Source: Ilyonectria destructans
Taxonomy: Eukaryota; Ascomycota; Sordariomycetes; Hypocreales; Nectriaceae
Reading direction: 5' to 3'
Assembly (NCBI GenBank): GCA_020740775.1
Contig: JAHEWK010000003.1
Span: 1,426,001 to 1,490,000 of the forward strand
Length of the DNA: 64,000 bases
The notes under the pieces were generated by a model. That model made no database searches and had not been told where the DNA came from. It worked only from the letters and a program-made list of their open reading frames with translations. The translations under genes were made by a program, and so were the position numbers. Of the stretch, positions 1-11,471 are shown one piece after another. Each line of letters begins with the position of its first letter. The first letter of the stretch is position 1.

Positions 1-117
1 GGTAACACTTGGCCGCTAATTCCACCCTGTGCAAACGCCCTGAAAGCAGTAGCATGACAAAACACGGCAATCAAAACGAAAGTCAATCATAGCCAGTTGA
101 CCGACTCATGCGACACG

Positions 118-1041
118 ATGAAATTTCTCTGCTTGCATGGTGCTGGGACCAACTCAAGTGTACGTCTTGCCTCTCGGGTTTTCTTGTAATTATGAGCCGG
201 TCTAATTGTTCCTAGGTCCTCGATATCCAAACTGGTTGGCAAAAGCATCCCACCATTATAACTCCTATTTAACTGAACAGCAGGTCCAATACGTGACGCA
301 ATCGGCACAAATGCCACTTTTGAGTTCTTCGATGGATTCTGTGAGGTAGAACCGGTAGAAGGTAACTCCTCCCTCTCACATCTCTTTACGTTTAGACACA
401 CTCAACTCCATTAACCAGAAATTAAGAACATCTTCGCCGGCCCCTTCTACACCTGGTACTCCCCCGGTTTGGGCGGGAAAACTTTGACGGAAGCCAAAGC
501 TGAGCTACTAGACCTTATCGCTGTTGAAGGGCCATTCGACGCCTGTCTGGGCTTCTCGCAAGGTGCCGCTATCCTAGCCGCCGTGATCATAGATCATCAG
601 GCGCAAAACCCATATGGGCCCAACTTATTTAGACTCGCCGTCTTCATCTGCGGCGGTAGTCCGCTCCTTGTCACCAAGACGCTAGAGAAGAAGGATTCGG
701 ACTATCAGCTTACTGTAGATAACATGGCTGCGTTGACGGAGCCGTGGTTGGGACCCTATGTACCTGGACATGAACCACACCCCGATGAGCAGTGGAATAT
801 TTTCAAGGCCCAGAAATTAAACGATGCCGGCTTAACGATCAGGATTCCTACGGCACATATTTATGGGGCAAAGGATCATACCGTCAAGGAGAGTTTGAAC
901 TTGAGGGATATGTGTGACCCGAGAAGGAGAGTCGAATTCGATCATGGCGGAAAGCACGAGGTACCTAGAGCGACGAGAATTGTGCAGCAGATGGCCATGA
1001 TGATCAGGAGAGCGGTAGATAAGGCGATGACAGCCCAATAA
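118..1041 (+). CDS. FSH-family serine hydrolase
   Basis: A small alpha/beta hydrolase of the fungal FSH1 (DUF341) family, which cleaves esters or thioesters and is often found beside biosynthetic genes. Four exons fit by phase: 118-159, 216-234, 284-361 and 419-1041, giving 253 residues, the usual family length. The start MKFLCLHGAGTNS is the family N-terminus. The nucleophile elbow GFSQG, an Asp in YGAKDH and a His in HGGKH form the catalytic triad, and GPFYTWY is another family signature. The second exon is only 19 nt and its donor (GTTGGC) is weak, so that join is the least certain. The gene converges with the FAD monooxygenase to its right. Substrate unknown. Confidence 0.85.
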
Positions 1042-1700
1042 GAAATTAGTTTTCCTTTTCTGAATTCGTTCTCTCGACATAATATGGTTCACGATTGATT
1101 AAACCCTCATGCCACAGCCAATTTTTTCTGAATGGTTCAGGGTTGGCCACTCAAATGTCCTTCTTTTAATGCATTTGGCTCTTTTTTCTTTGAGTATTGC
1201 TATTTGCACACATAACTATATCCTTAATCCTACTAATAATTATACAATATCCTCCTAGAGTAGTTTCAAACATAGGGGCACAAACTTAGCACTACACCGT
1301 ACCAGAAGATGCGGTAGCTCATACACTAAGGTTGTTGCACATTTACTTTTCATTCATCTATCACCCATTTATATAGGGAGGTTACCGTATGACAAGGCCG
1401 ATTTACACATTTAAGAACAACGCATTAACTACAGGATTATCAGTAGGGCGAAGGGTTTTAATTCGAACATGAAGAGTAACACAGCTATTTTCCTACTTTC
1501 TTCCATTCATACTAACCAAGCTTTTGAATATAATGATATCTAGTAGGGTGATAAACTAGAACTGGCCACTATAATAAGCATGAGATGTATCCCCTATCCG
1601 GACTCGCAACCACCAACATCATCGGTCACTCCCTCGCCCTACTTTCTCTTACTGTAGCTCACTACCATGCAGTTAGTATCACTCAAATAGTTCACAAGCT
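1042..1700. other. AT-rich intergenic region
   Basis: This lies between the ends of two convergent genes. It holds their 3' regions and no reading frame or RNA gene that I can support. Confidence 0.6.
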
Positions 1701-3114
1701 TTAAGAAGACGTACCCGGGAACTCTTCTGTTATCTTGGGGGGATGCACGATCCACCAGTCCAACGCCTTGAGGGCCAAATTTCGCCACCACGATTTCCAG
1801 GGAGTGTCTCCTGCGTTAAACGAGAACTTTTGCGCCATCATACTCTGCCTGGCAGCTTCGAAACCATGCTTCAGCATGTCTTTTTCGTAGGTTGATATTC
1901 GGGTTGTGAGAGAGATCTCCTGTTCTTGCTTGGATTGGGATTTCAGGGCATCGGCAAGAGACATGGCGTCGATAATGGCGCTGCTGGCACCTTTCCCCAG
2001 GTAGGGAGTCATACTGTTCGTTTCGTCAATTTTGCTGTCACCTTGATATTAAATAGTGTGAGGGACTCACCTGTGAGCAGCATCTCCTAAAAGAGTCACA
2101 CTTCCCGTCTCCCACGGATCGATCGGGTCCTGTGTCTTCACATGCGAAACAAACACGGAGTTCGGCACACTGAGGGCAATCAATGCGCGTAGAAGTGGGT
2201 TCCAATCTTTGGCTCTGGCGAGACATTCGTCTTTCAATTCCTCAGGCGTCATTTCGTCCGGGTGTTTGTTCTGGTTGACGAATTCATCGGTATAGCAGCC
2301 CATTCCGAACATGAGGAATGAGTCCGCAGGGTCGATGTTCTGCAAATCGTAGGGTCCGTAGGGTTTCTGGCGATCTTTATAGTACGCCACCACCATTGAG
2401 CGTCGAGGCGTCATTGCCTAGATGTGAGTCAGTTATCACATCCATAGTCTTAGGTTCATGGCGTAATCATACCACGCATCCAGACTTCCAAGGTATCATA
2501 GCCTCAGTTTCTGGCGTAAAAGGCGCTTTGAAGTAAATAACTGTGAGGCCGCTAGCAGTCCTGCTGCTACTCGGCAACAACTGCTTGCGCACTTTCGAAC
2601 CAGCTCCATCAGCTCCTACCAAGACATCACACTCAATCTCATCACCATCGTCAAACCGCACTCTAACACCGCCTTCCTCCTCCCTTATCTCCTTGTAAGA
2701 TGAAAACTCTTTGCCAAACTTGACAAACTCATCCGCGCCGTGCAACAGAGCCTCCCGCAATTTCCACCTTGAAATGGAACACATATCTCTCGACTGCTGC
2801 ACATCCATCCGACAGATGAGCCCGCACTTCTCATCCATGAGCCCCACACGGTTCCCCTGACTCTGCGGGACACCAACAGCGCTATCGATGAGAGCTGCAC
2901 AAGCCGCAGGAAGTTGGTCGCGTAGGCTATCAAGAATGGAGGGTGGGACGAGGATGCGGTAACCAACCAAGGTGCTGGTGTCACTGCCACCACGGGTGCC
3001 ACGCTCACAGACAGTCACACTAAATCGAGGGTCTTGGTGAAGTATCTGGGCAAGAACCAAGCCGCCTGGGCCGGCGCCTATGATGGCAACGCGCAAAGGC
3101 TTCTGCTGCGACAT
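1701..3114 (-). CDS. FAD-dependent monooxygenase (salicylate hydroxylase-like)
   Basis: A class A flavoprotein aromatic or polyketide hydroxylase that uses NAD(P)H and oxygen. Three exons read on the minus strand, 3114-2473, 2417-2071 and 2013-1701, give 433 residues, normal for the family. The N-terminal Rossmann motif is VAIIGAGPGGL (about residues 9-19), the DG motif region is VLVGADGAGSKVRK, and the second FAD motif GDAAHSMTPYLGKGA is restored exactly across the second intron. No membrane segment is evident. It is divergent from the MFS transporter, with 272 bp between the start codons, which suggests joint control. The substrate cannot be told from sequence. Confidence 0.88.
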
Positions 3115-3386
3115 AGTTGTTATCGTTCTAGGTATGTGGCAGAGTCCTTCCGCTTTTTTGAGTATTCATAGCTACTGAGTCAATATGAGTCTACTGTACA
3201 TGATCGTTCGACTTCGGAGGGAACGCACTGGGTATGAGAGGATTCTCGGCGGGTTTTGCTTACCACCGGTTGAATGAGGCCACCTGCTTGTGGACCCGGT
3301 TCGGACCCGGCGGAGCCCGGAATCCTTTTCAATGCCCCCTTTCCTAACATTGACAATGCTGTGATCTTACAATATTCACGGCGGCA
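3115..3386. promoter_or_regulatory. Divergent promoter of monooxygenase and MFS transporter
   Basis: A 272-bp space separates the two start codons. Positions 3247-3323 are rich in CGG and CCG triplets, the half-sites bound by Zn2Cys6 regulators, including ACCGGTT, CCCGGTTCGG and CCCGGCGG. The promoter role follows from gene orientation. Binding by any particular factor is inference. Confidence 0.5.
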
Positions 3387-5388
3387 ATGGCACGACTTTC
3401 AGAAACCGGTCAGGCTCCGACGCCAGAGCGACCGCCCCAGCTCGACAGCTCGAGCACTAGCTCCTCGCGCATGGCCTTGGGCGTCCTTGGGTACAACCCC
3501 TGTTACCCTACAATGTACTTGGTGCGACTTTTCTGATACACAACAGACTCTGGATATGCCTCTTTCTGTCCGCGCTGGAAACGACTATTGTCGCAACAGC
3601 ATTGCAGACCATTTCCGATGATCTCAACGGTTTGGCACAGTCAAACTGGGTGGTTGTGGCCTATCTTCTCACCTACAATGGTAGAACAGCCACGCGAGAC
3701 ACATACAGGCGAACACCGCTGACAGCCAACATTGAACTAAACAGGATTTCTTCTCCTATTCTCCAAATTGACCGACATCTTTGGACAGAAGGCCCTCCTC
3801 ATCGTGGCTCAAATCATCTTCTTGATATCTTCTCTGGCCTGCGGGGCAGCGCAGACGATGCCCCAACTGTAAAACTTCCCTTATACTTTTTCCATGTCAT
3901 CAAACATCGACCCGTCTCTGACTGTGGCTATGCCGACTAGTATCGTCTTTCGCGCCTTCCAAGGGCTTGGCGGCTCTGGTATATATTCCACTGTCTTTAT
4001 CATCATTGCCAAGATTGTCACGGTCGATAAAGTCGGCACGTACACGGGGATCCTCAGTTCGGTGTTTGCGTTGGCCAGTCTCCTGGGACCAATCCTGGGT
4101 GGTGCAATTGTTGACAATACGAATTGGCGATGGGTGTTCTTTATTAAGTGAGAAACAATCCACGTCTCATGCTGGCGTATCCAGCCGAGAAGAAAAGAGT
4201 GATAGACTGATGCTTATAGTGGTCCGGGTATCGTCATCTCACTCCTCCTCGTCATTTTCGCCATTCCCAACGCGACCCAAAAATTTCTCGGCAAAGACAC
4301 GATACAGCGCGTCGACTTCATTGGCGGTCTCCTCTCCCTGGCTTGGCCGATAATGCTAGTATTTGCGCTACAAGAGGCCGGCGACGGGTATTCGTGGGGC
4401 AGCAGCACCATCATCGGGACTCTCGTGGGCAGTGGTGTTGGGCTGGTCTCGTTCGTTACATATGAACTATGGGTCCAGCGCCAGCCAAAGACGGAGCCGA
4501 TATTTCCCATTGGATTATTAAGGAGCATAACCTTATCACTCAACTTGATGTGTGTTTTGTCTATCATCATATTTGAAGAACAATTGAAGCAGAGGGAAAA
4601 CCAGCTGATTCAATATTTACAGAACCATGTTCGCGATGGGTGCCTGCTTCTATGCCGCTATAATCCTCCTCCCCCAACGATTCCAATCCGTCAATGGCCT
4701 CTCAGCTTTAAACGCCGGTCTCAAGATGCTCGCTTTCACACTGGTCTCACCAGTCTTCTCCATGGCATGCGGTATAGCATTGTCCAAGAAGCCTCCAGCC
4801 GCCCTCGTTCTGTTGCTTGCCGGATCTGCTTTAACGACCGTCGGCATGGGCTTACTGAGTACTCTAGCAGACTCTAGACCTGTATCTGCTCCGGCATATG
4901 GATATGAAATTATTCTTGGAGTGGGTTTAGGTCTTATGATGCCGTCGTTGATCTTCCTGTTAAAAGTTGAGTTTGACGATGAGAACTTGGGTATGTCTTC
5001 TCCTTTTTCTCTTCAACTTTTGATTCATTGAATAACGATGCCAGCCGCCGTCATGGGCGCAAACAACACAACTCGTACTCTGGGGGGCTGCGTAGCTTTG
5101 GCTATGTGCTCGACTGTGCTACACACAGATCTCCACAGCAAGCTAGCCGCCTTTCTTACACCTGAACAGATTGCAGCGGTGCTCAGCTCCTCAGCCGCCT
5201 TCGGCAACCTCTCTGACTCTGAGGCACTCCGGGTACGACAGGCATATGGTGCAAGCTATGATACGCAGTGTCGAGCTCTGTTGGCGTTTGCTGGACTGGG
5301 TTTCGTATCGGCACTTTGCCTGGGATTGGCCAGTAAAAGGTTGAGAGACAGGATACAGGCTGTTGGTGCAGGGCAAGAACAGGGTTAG
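3387..5388 (+). CDS. MFS multidrug/metabolite transporter (DHA1/DHA2-like)
   Basis: A major facilitator exporter of the fungal drug or toxin-efflux type, placed in the plasma membrane. Seven exons fit by phase: 3387-3490, 3547-3680, 3745-3868, 3941-4147, 4220-4549, 4623-4990 and 5045-5388, giving about 536 residues. The first helix reads LWICLFLSALETTIVATAL, followed by the motif region LTDIFGQKALL, then LIVFRAFQGLGGSGIYS and the WRWVFFINGP segment, all conserved in these transporters. The first 34 residues are a Ser/Pro-rich cytosolic tail. It shares a promoter with the FAD monooxygenase and converges with the glycosyltransferase, so export of a modified small molecule is likely. Cargo unknown. 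Confidence 0.88.
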
Positions 5389-5633
5389 TGAGTAATTATT
5401 ATAGTGTAGTACAACATATAAATGCAGACGGCGAATGCTATGATTAGTCGAGATCCAGCTACTTATACAATGTTCCATTCATTTCTCTTATTACGTTCAA
5501 ATATACTACGACTTTGTAGTTTTCTATGAGTTGAGTAGATAGTGAGTAATAATACCTTAGCTATTGTGAGTCCAGTCTGGATACAAAACATCCATGGACC
5601 TCAACCAAAAATGAAAGCAGATCTACTCTAGAT

Positions 5634-7359
5634 CTACTTGACCAAATTCCTCAACCACTCTGAATTTCCAAGAAGGGCTTTGACTGACTCTATCAACCCA
5701 CCTCGATGGAACCACAACATCCGTCCGCCAATTCCCAATCCCCCGAAAACAGCACTCATACCTAGGAGGCCGACAGCCCAGAGATCCCAGTTCTTCGCCT
5801 TCCAAGCTGGCATCCGCATATCCGCTGTCTGCAAATGCATGGGCCTGAGTTCCTTTCCGTCCTTGAATCTCAGCTCGGTGTCATACATTAGCTCTTCAAT
5901 CAGGTCCGCGGCATGGTGCTTTCGTCGGGAAGCAACATGGGCAATGCGCATCAACCGCAGGGAATTCCGCTGGTAACTCCCGTCCTTGTCTGCAAGAATC
6001 TCCTTGCCTTTGGCGTAGAGCTCCTCTGAGGTAAACCGGAACTTATTCAACGGCTGAGCAACACCCCCCGCGACCAAGCGCGTTGTGTTGGAGATCTGAT
6101 CCATAAATACACCCATCGACAGCATGGGCACACCGTGGAAGAGACCCTCATTGGCGCTAGAGCCACCTCCATGTGTAAAGTAGATCTTTGTGGAAGGGTG
6201 GTCAAGGATAGAACGCTGGGGGACGAAGAAAGAGCAGAGCCAGTTCGCGTCCTTGCCAGAGAGAAGATCGCTTAGACGGATCGTCTTGTTGCCTCCAGAC
6301 GGCTTTTTCATGTTGTAGGTCGTATTGAGGTCGAAATCCTGCCGGCCACTCTTGCCAATGGACCAAATTACACCATCGATCAACCCTCCTTCCATAAGGC
6401 GCAGGAGACCGTTGATAATCTTAGCTGCATCGGCGTTGGTCAGAATAATATGCGTGCCCAAAGCGATGTAGATGACCTTGGTGTGCTGGGTCAGGAACTG
6501 ATCACACTCCTCATTCAGCGGGGGATAGGTATCACGGATCAAGGGTCCAATAGGGGCGCAGGTAGGAGGTAGGTCACGCGGGATTTCCAGGCCAAGGAAC
6601 GAGTTGATGAAGATAAGGTAGTCGGGCTTCTGAATTCGGTGAGTCGGGTATGTGACACCGTTCTTTAGGCGCATCTGCTTGGTCCACCGCATCCATTTCA
6701 TGATGACAGGCAAGTCAAAGTAGATGACAAGTTCATTCCTCATTCGCAACCACATGCTCGCATTCTCAGAGGTAAGGGTTCCCTCGAGCTGGAAACCTGG
6801 TTCGCCAGGAATGTAAGAGCAAGGCATCATCAAGAAGGGCATCTGCGGCCAAACCTGGGCGATGGGCAGATTATACTCGACGTGGATATCCTTGACAGCA
6901 TCGACGAAGAAGTCGGCGATCATCATGCTCGGCCTCGTGTCAGGGTCGTCCATGATGGCTTTCAGTCCCCGGTACGTCTGCGGCCAAAACGAGTCCCAAA
7001 GATATTTGCTGGGCATGGTTCCGCTGATGCCCTTGGAGATATCCCACGTTCGCATGCGCAGATAGTGGGCATTCATCTGCTCCGAGGTCGGGCCCGGACC
7101 AAGGGAGTGGACTTTCGTGATGAACTCATAGTCCTTAGTCCAGCCGTCTTGACCGTCGAGTGTAGCAAACTCGATGATATGGCCTCTTGCAGCGAGAACG
7201 CCGCCAATTTCAAAGACAGGGCCTGATTAGTGTTAGATTTAGGATAGTTCGTGTATCGAGACAACGCAGATGAGCTGACATACTAGCATGCGTGAATCCG
7301 CCCGTCGTCACCACCAGCAAGATCTTGCGCGATGGATGCGCCAACTCGAGATTAGCCAT
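5634..7359 (-). CDS. UDP-glycosyltransferase (GT1), C-terminal membrane anchor
   Basis: It transfers a sugar from a UDP-sugar to a small lipophilic acceptor. Two exons on the minus strand, 7359-7284 and 7222-5634, give 554 residues. The N-terminus RKILLVVTTGGFTHASP is the acceptor-side GT-B fold start. The donor-binding signature is FTHGGGSSANEGLFHGVP with MDQISNTTR, about residues 360-395. A hydrophobic stretch near the C-terminus, WAVGLLGMSAVFGGLG, followed by a basic tail, would anchor it in a membrane as in animal UGTs and some fungal detoxifying GTs. It converges with the MFS gene and is divergent from the GH3 beta-glucosidase, whose activity is chemically the reverse. Confidence 0.9.
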
Positions 7360-7490
7360 GGTGTCAATGCTGGGCTGAACGATTACCAGATGACGAGATG
7401 ACAGGCTCAGGTTCCCGTGAGTGAAATATTTTGTCCCGGATCGCCTGATCTTAATTACAGCATAGCCACGGAATTGACCGCACCCAACAG

Positions 7491-7534
7491 CGGCGGGTTT
7501 ATCAGTGTGTGATTGGCCATCTGATAACCCGCCG
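7491..7534. promoter_or_regulatory. Inverted repeat with paired GATA sites
   Basis: The left arm CGGCGGGTTTATCAG (7491-7505) and the right arm CTGATAACCCGCCG (7521-7534) are inverted copies differing by one T, separated by 15 nt. Each arm carries a GATA-type site (CTGATAA) and a CGG/CCG block. It lies about 130-175 bp upstream of the glycosyltransferase start, which suits an upstream activating site. Which protein binds is not known. Confidence 0.5.
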
Positions 7535-8136
7535 AGACCAAGGATGTTGGCTGCAAGTTGACCCACCTGGAACCAGGAAGTTCCCTCCAACAGGCAAAGG
7601 CAAAACAGGCTAATTGCTCTCAACTTCCCCCTGTAAAAATAAATAATTCCGCATCGCCGCCAGAAGTAGCCTATTGTGCTCATACCAACACGGAGGAAAT
7701 TTTAGAAGAGTTCATATTCCTTTCTGAAACTAAACTCAACACACTAGTTGGACCCCACAGCCTCCGTAAAACCAATGGACTCTAGTTATTAGATGGGCTG
7801 CACTCTCAGATAAGATTGGCTTCTCACCGGAGGTTTTGCTTCTTAAAAGCAGGGAGGTCAGGAAGTCTTGTACCTTCTGGGAAGTTTTATCTACTGGCTC
7901 CATTAAATCATTGCGAGTGCTTCACGAGGAAGTAACGCAATCTTAACCAGTTGAGAAAGTTGGATACACCAGCCCTATATCCCACTAAAAGGTCCACGCT
8001 CTTCGGCGACTTTTGCCTGAGTCCGCCCCCAACTCGCCGCTCAGCCAGGGCTTCCTCGGAAGGTTGTCAAGGTGAAATTTGCAGTTCGATCCCTAACAAG
8101 GGTTAGTTCTCTTGGCCTCATCAAAGTTTTGATACG

Positions 8137-8151
8137 GCGGCTCACAGCCGC
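8137..8151. promoter_or_regulatory. CGG-N7-CCG palindrome
   Basis: GCGGCT, a 3-nt spacer and AGCCGC form a perfect inverted repeat about 150 bp upstream of the beta-glucosidase start. Outer TCAAAG (8121-8126) and CTTTGA (8151-8156) extend the symmetry. Inverted CGG triplets with a fixed spacer are the normal target of dimeric Zn2Cys6 regulators. Confidence 0.4.
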
Positions 8152-8302
8152 TTTGATTACTTGCAAAATTCAATTCTAGACATCAAGTTTATTTTACCTG
8201 TAGATAAATATTCATTGCAATCCCACTGATGTGGAGCAACTCAGCAGTGTTTAGCTCCAGAAACCCATCTTCGCTGACACTTGTCGGCCGGTTTTAGCAA
8301 TC

Positions 8303-10769
8303 ATGCACGTTCAAGGTCTAGCTACCACGTTGGTGTGTGCCATCCACTGGGTTTCAGCACATGCATCCTCGGTTAGTATGTGACAGATAACCTGCTACTG
8401 TGTGATCGGATCGTTCTAATGCAACCATTCCAGAATACCCAGCAGGTCTCGGATTAGATGAGACGAAGTGGGGACAGGCCCGAGAGAAGGCAAACGACCT
8501 GATTGCCCGCATGAATCTCACGGAGAAGGCCATGATGGTGACAGGTACCTTGGACGGTACCTGCATTGAATATGTCGCCCCAATTACCCGTATCGGCTTC
8601 GGCGGTTTGTGTCTGCAGGATGGTCCCAATGCCCTACGAACGGCGGACAAGGCCAGTGTCTTCCCTGCTGGGCTGACTACCGCCGCAACCTGGGATAAGA
8701 AGCTCATGTACGCTCGGGGATCGGCATTGGCCCAAGAGTTCCGGGACAAGGGAGCCCACGTTGCACTCGGGTAAGTGGTCCCCATTTCATCTACTTACGT
8801 GCAACTAGGGATATTTGTAGCTAACCTGTGACATCCGTATAGCCCTGTGGCCGGGCCTTTGGGTCGGAGTCCGTGGGGCGGACGAAACTGGGAAGGCTTC
8901 TCCCCAGATCCGTATCTCACGGGCGTCGCTATTGATTTGACCATTCGAGCCACTCAAGAGATGGGCGTTCAAGCGACGGTTAAACACTTGATCGGTAATG
9001 AGCAAGAGACGCAGCGGAAGCCGAATTTAATTGACGGCGTTATGGTCGATGCTGTATCATCGAACATTGATGATCGCACCATGCACGAGCTATACCTCTG
9101 GCCTTTCGCGGACGCTGTTCACGCTGGGGTTTCTTCAGTCATGTGTTCATACAATCGAGTCAACGGTTCATATGGCTGCGAGAACTCAAAATTGGTCAAC
9201 GACCTCCTCAAGGGAGAACTCGGTTTCGAGGGCTATGTTAGTTCCGATTTCTTCGCCACCCGGTCTGGGGTAAAGTCGGCCAAAGCCGGTCTGGACCTCA
9301 ACGTCCCGGGGCCAATCGCCTATACTAATCTTGGAAATACCTACTTTGGGGCAAATCTTGTGACCGGGGTGCAGAATGGGACTTTGTCCTCGAGTCGACT
9401 GGATGACATGGTTCGCCGGGTCCTCATGCCATACTACTACCTGGGTCAAGATGAGGACTATCCAACTGTTGACCCATCGACCTATTATCTTGTGGCACAA
9501 TTCTTGGGTGTTTCGCCGCGCGACACACTCACACCAGCGGGACGTGACGTTAGAGCGGACCATGGTGAGTTGATCCGAGAAATAGCGGCTGCCGGTACCG
9601 TCTTGTTGAAGAATGACAACGGCATTCTCCCCCTAAAAAGCACTTCTAATCTTGCCGTGTTCGGCAACGACGCCGCTGATCCGACAAGCCTTGTTTATTC
9701 CGGCGGCGGCCCTAACCTCGGAACCGTTGTCATCGGTGGTGGAGCTGGAGGTGGCCGCAACTCCTATGTCGTGTCGCCGTTGGATGCCATCAAGTCTCGG
9801 GCCAAGAAACTGGACGTGGTTCAATTCATCACCGACAACACAGTCCTCGCTAAAGGAGACTTCTCTTCACTATACCCACAGCCTGCTGTCTGTTTGCTAT
9901 TCTTGAAAACCTGGGCAGAGGAGGGATACGATCGCACTACCCTGGAAGCAGACGATGACTCTAGCGCAGTTGTCGCAAAAGTGGCATCTTTTTGCCCGAA
10001 ACGAACTGTTGTCGTAACGCACTCTGGAGGTGTCAACATTATGCCCTGGGCATCGAACCCCAATATCTCAGCCATCCTCGCTGCTCACTATCCTGGGCAA
10101 GAAAGCGGGAACTCCATTGCCGATATCCTTCTTGGCGACGTTAACCCTTCGGGGAAGCTTCCCTACACCATAGCTAAGCAGGAATCAGACTACAATACTC
10201 CGGTCTTAAACTTAACGGGCCCCGATGCCACCAATTCTTCAGCATGGCAATCTGATTTCGTCGAAGGCTTGCTTATCGACTATCGTCACTTCGACGCCAT
10301 GAACATTACGCCACAGTATGAATTCGGCCATGGCCTGAGTTATACCACATTCGACATAAGTGATGCGTCAGTGGTAAAACAAAAGAAGGCAACAGCATTT
10401 CCGGCGGCTACAAAAAAGTCTACTATGTCTTTGGGGGGCAACGCCAACCTCTGGAACACACTATTGACTGTCTCCATAACGGTGTCAAACACGGGTTCCG
10501 TATCTGGCGCCGCAGTGCCTCAGATCTACGTGTCCTTACCTCAGGATGAGGTTCCCTCTGGAACCCCTGTCCAGGTCCTGAGAGGGTTTGACAAACTCTC
10601 GGTACGCCCTGGGAAGCAAAAGAGTGTTAAGTTTGCTCTAACTCGTCGAGATGTAAGTTTCTGGGACGTCGAGGCTCAAAACTGGCGCATTCCAAAGGGA
10701 AAGATTGAGTTGCATATCGGGTTTTCCTCTCGAGACATCAAGAAGACTTTGTCTGTAGAACTACTTTAG
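8303..10769 (+). CDS. Secreted GH3 beta-glucosidase
   Basis: A glycoside hydrolase family 3 enzyme that removes terminal beta-glucosyl residues. Three exons, 8303-8375, 8434-8770 and 8843-10769, give 778 residues. The first 20 or so residues (MHVQGLATTLVCAIHWVSAHA) form a signal peptide, so it should act outside the cell. Family marks in order are LCLQDGPNALR, KHLIGNEQETQR, the nucleophile Asp in YVSSDFFATRSG (normally SDW), the likely acid/base Glu in WAEEGYDR, then a C-terminal fibronectin-III-like domain starting near YEFGHGLSYTTF. Divergent from the glycosyltransferase. It could serve cellulose breakdown, but its neighbours suggest activation of a glucosylated metabolite. Confidence 0.9.
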
Positions 10770-11471
10770 ATTTAGTGTTACTACTATTCTATTTTGAAGA
10801 CTATTTTATATCTATCTTGCCCACAACCTTAGTCTTCCTTTCCGTTTTGCCATTTATGAAGTTTACACATGTTCTTTATTTCCTCTACTTACGAGATCAT
10901 GCCTTTGAGAATCATGCCGGTTCTGAATAAAAGCGTTAGACAGCAAATCATATCTGCTGGCGACTGGTCAAGCTCTTAGACTAAAGAGTAATGCATATAA
11001 TGTCAGGATGGGGGGAACTGATTTGCACAGCTCACATCTACCGTCATTACAGTTTCAAAAATCCAGGCTATGTATTATGACTCCAGCTCTGGAACAGACT
11101 TTTCTAGGCTTATGTTTCTGATATTCTTTGAACATTATGTCACGTCGCTCAACCGAGAAAATCGTGACTTTGTAAAGGTTCGGAGCAACTGTTTCCTCTA
11201 TCGAAGACTAAGAAAATTTGCATGAAAATTCAACTTGGCAAAATATCCAACTATCTTGGCAAACGAGGTGCTACTAGACGTGGACGAGCCAAAAGATTCA
11301 TGACTTGGCTTGCAGTATATGGAGATAGATTTCTGACTTACCAGTTAAATTGATATACAGTAATCTGGATCAAATAACCTAGCGAAGAGTCTTACTCCTA
11401 GCCCCGTCTTCGGATGCAAGAACCCTAATGTGCTGTAAATATTTTCCTTGTAGCCAACAATACGGTTGCTC
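10770..11471. other. Intergenic region, no gene seen
   Basis: AT-rich sequence between the 3' ends of two convergent genes. Reading of minus-strand sequence just beyond the GARS stop gives no AIRS-domain sequence. Confidence 0.55.

Larger units (their letters stand above)
7360..8302. promoter_or_regulatory. Divergent promoter between glycosyltransferase and beta-glucosidase
   Basis: A 943-bp region lies between two start codons. It contains two striking inverted repeats (7491-7534 and 8137-8151, listed separately) and no supported gene. Shared control of the sugar-adding and sugar-removing enzymes is inferred from the arrangement. Confidence 0.55.

Noticed and set aside
8070..8115. GTTCGAT near 8083 as a tRNA T-loop
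   Set aside because: Flanking stems do not pair and no acceptor or anticodon arm can be drawn.
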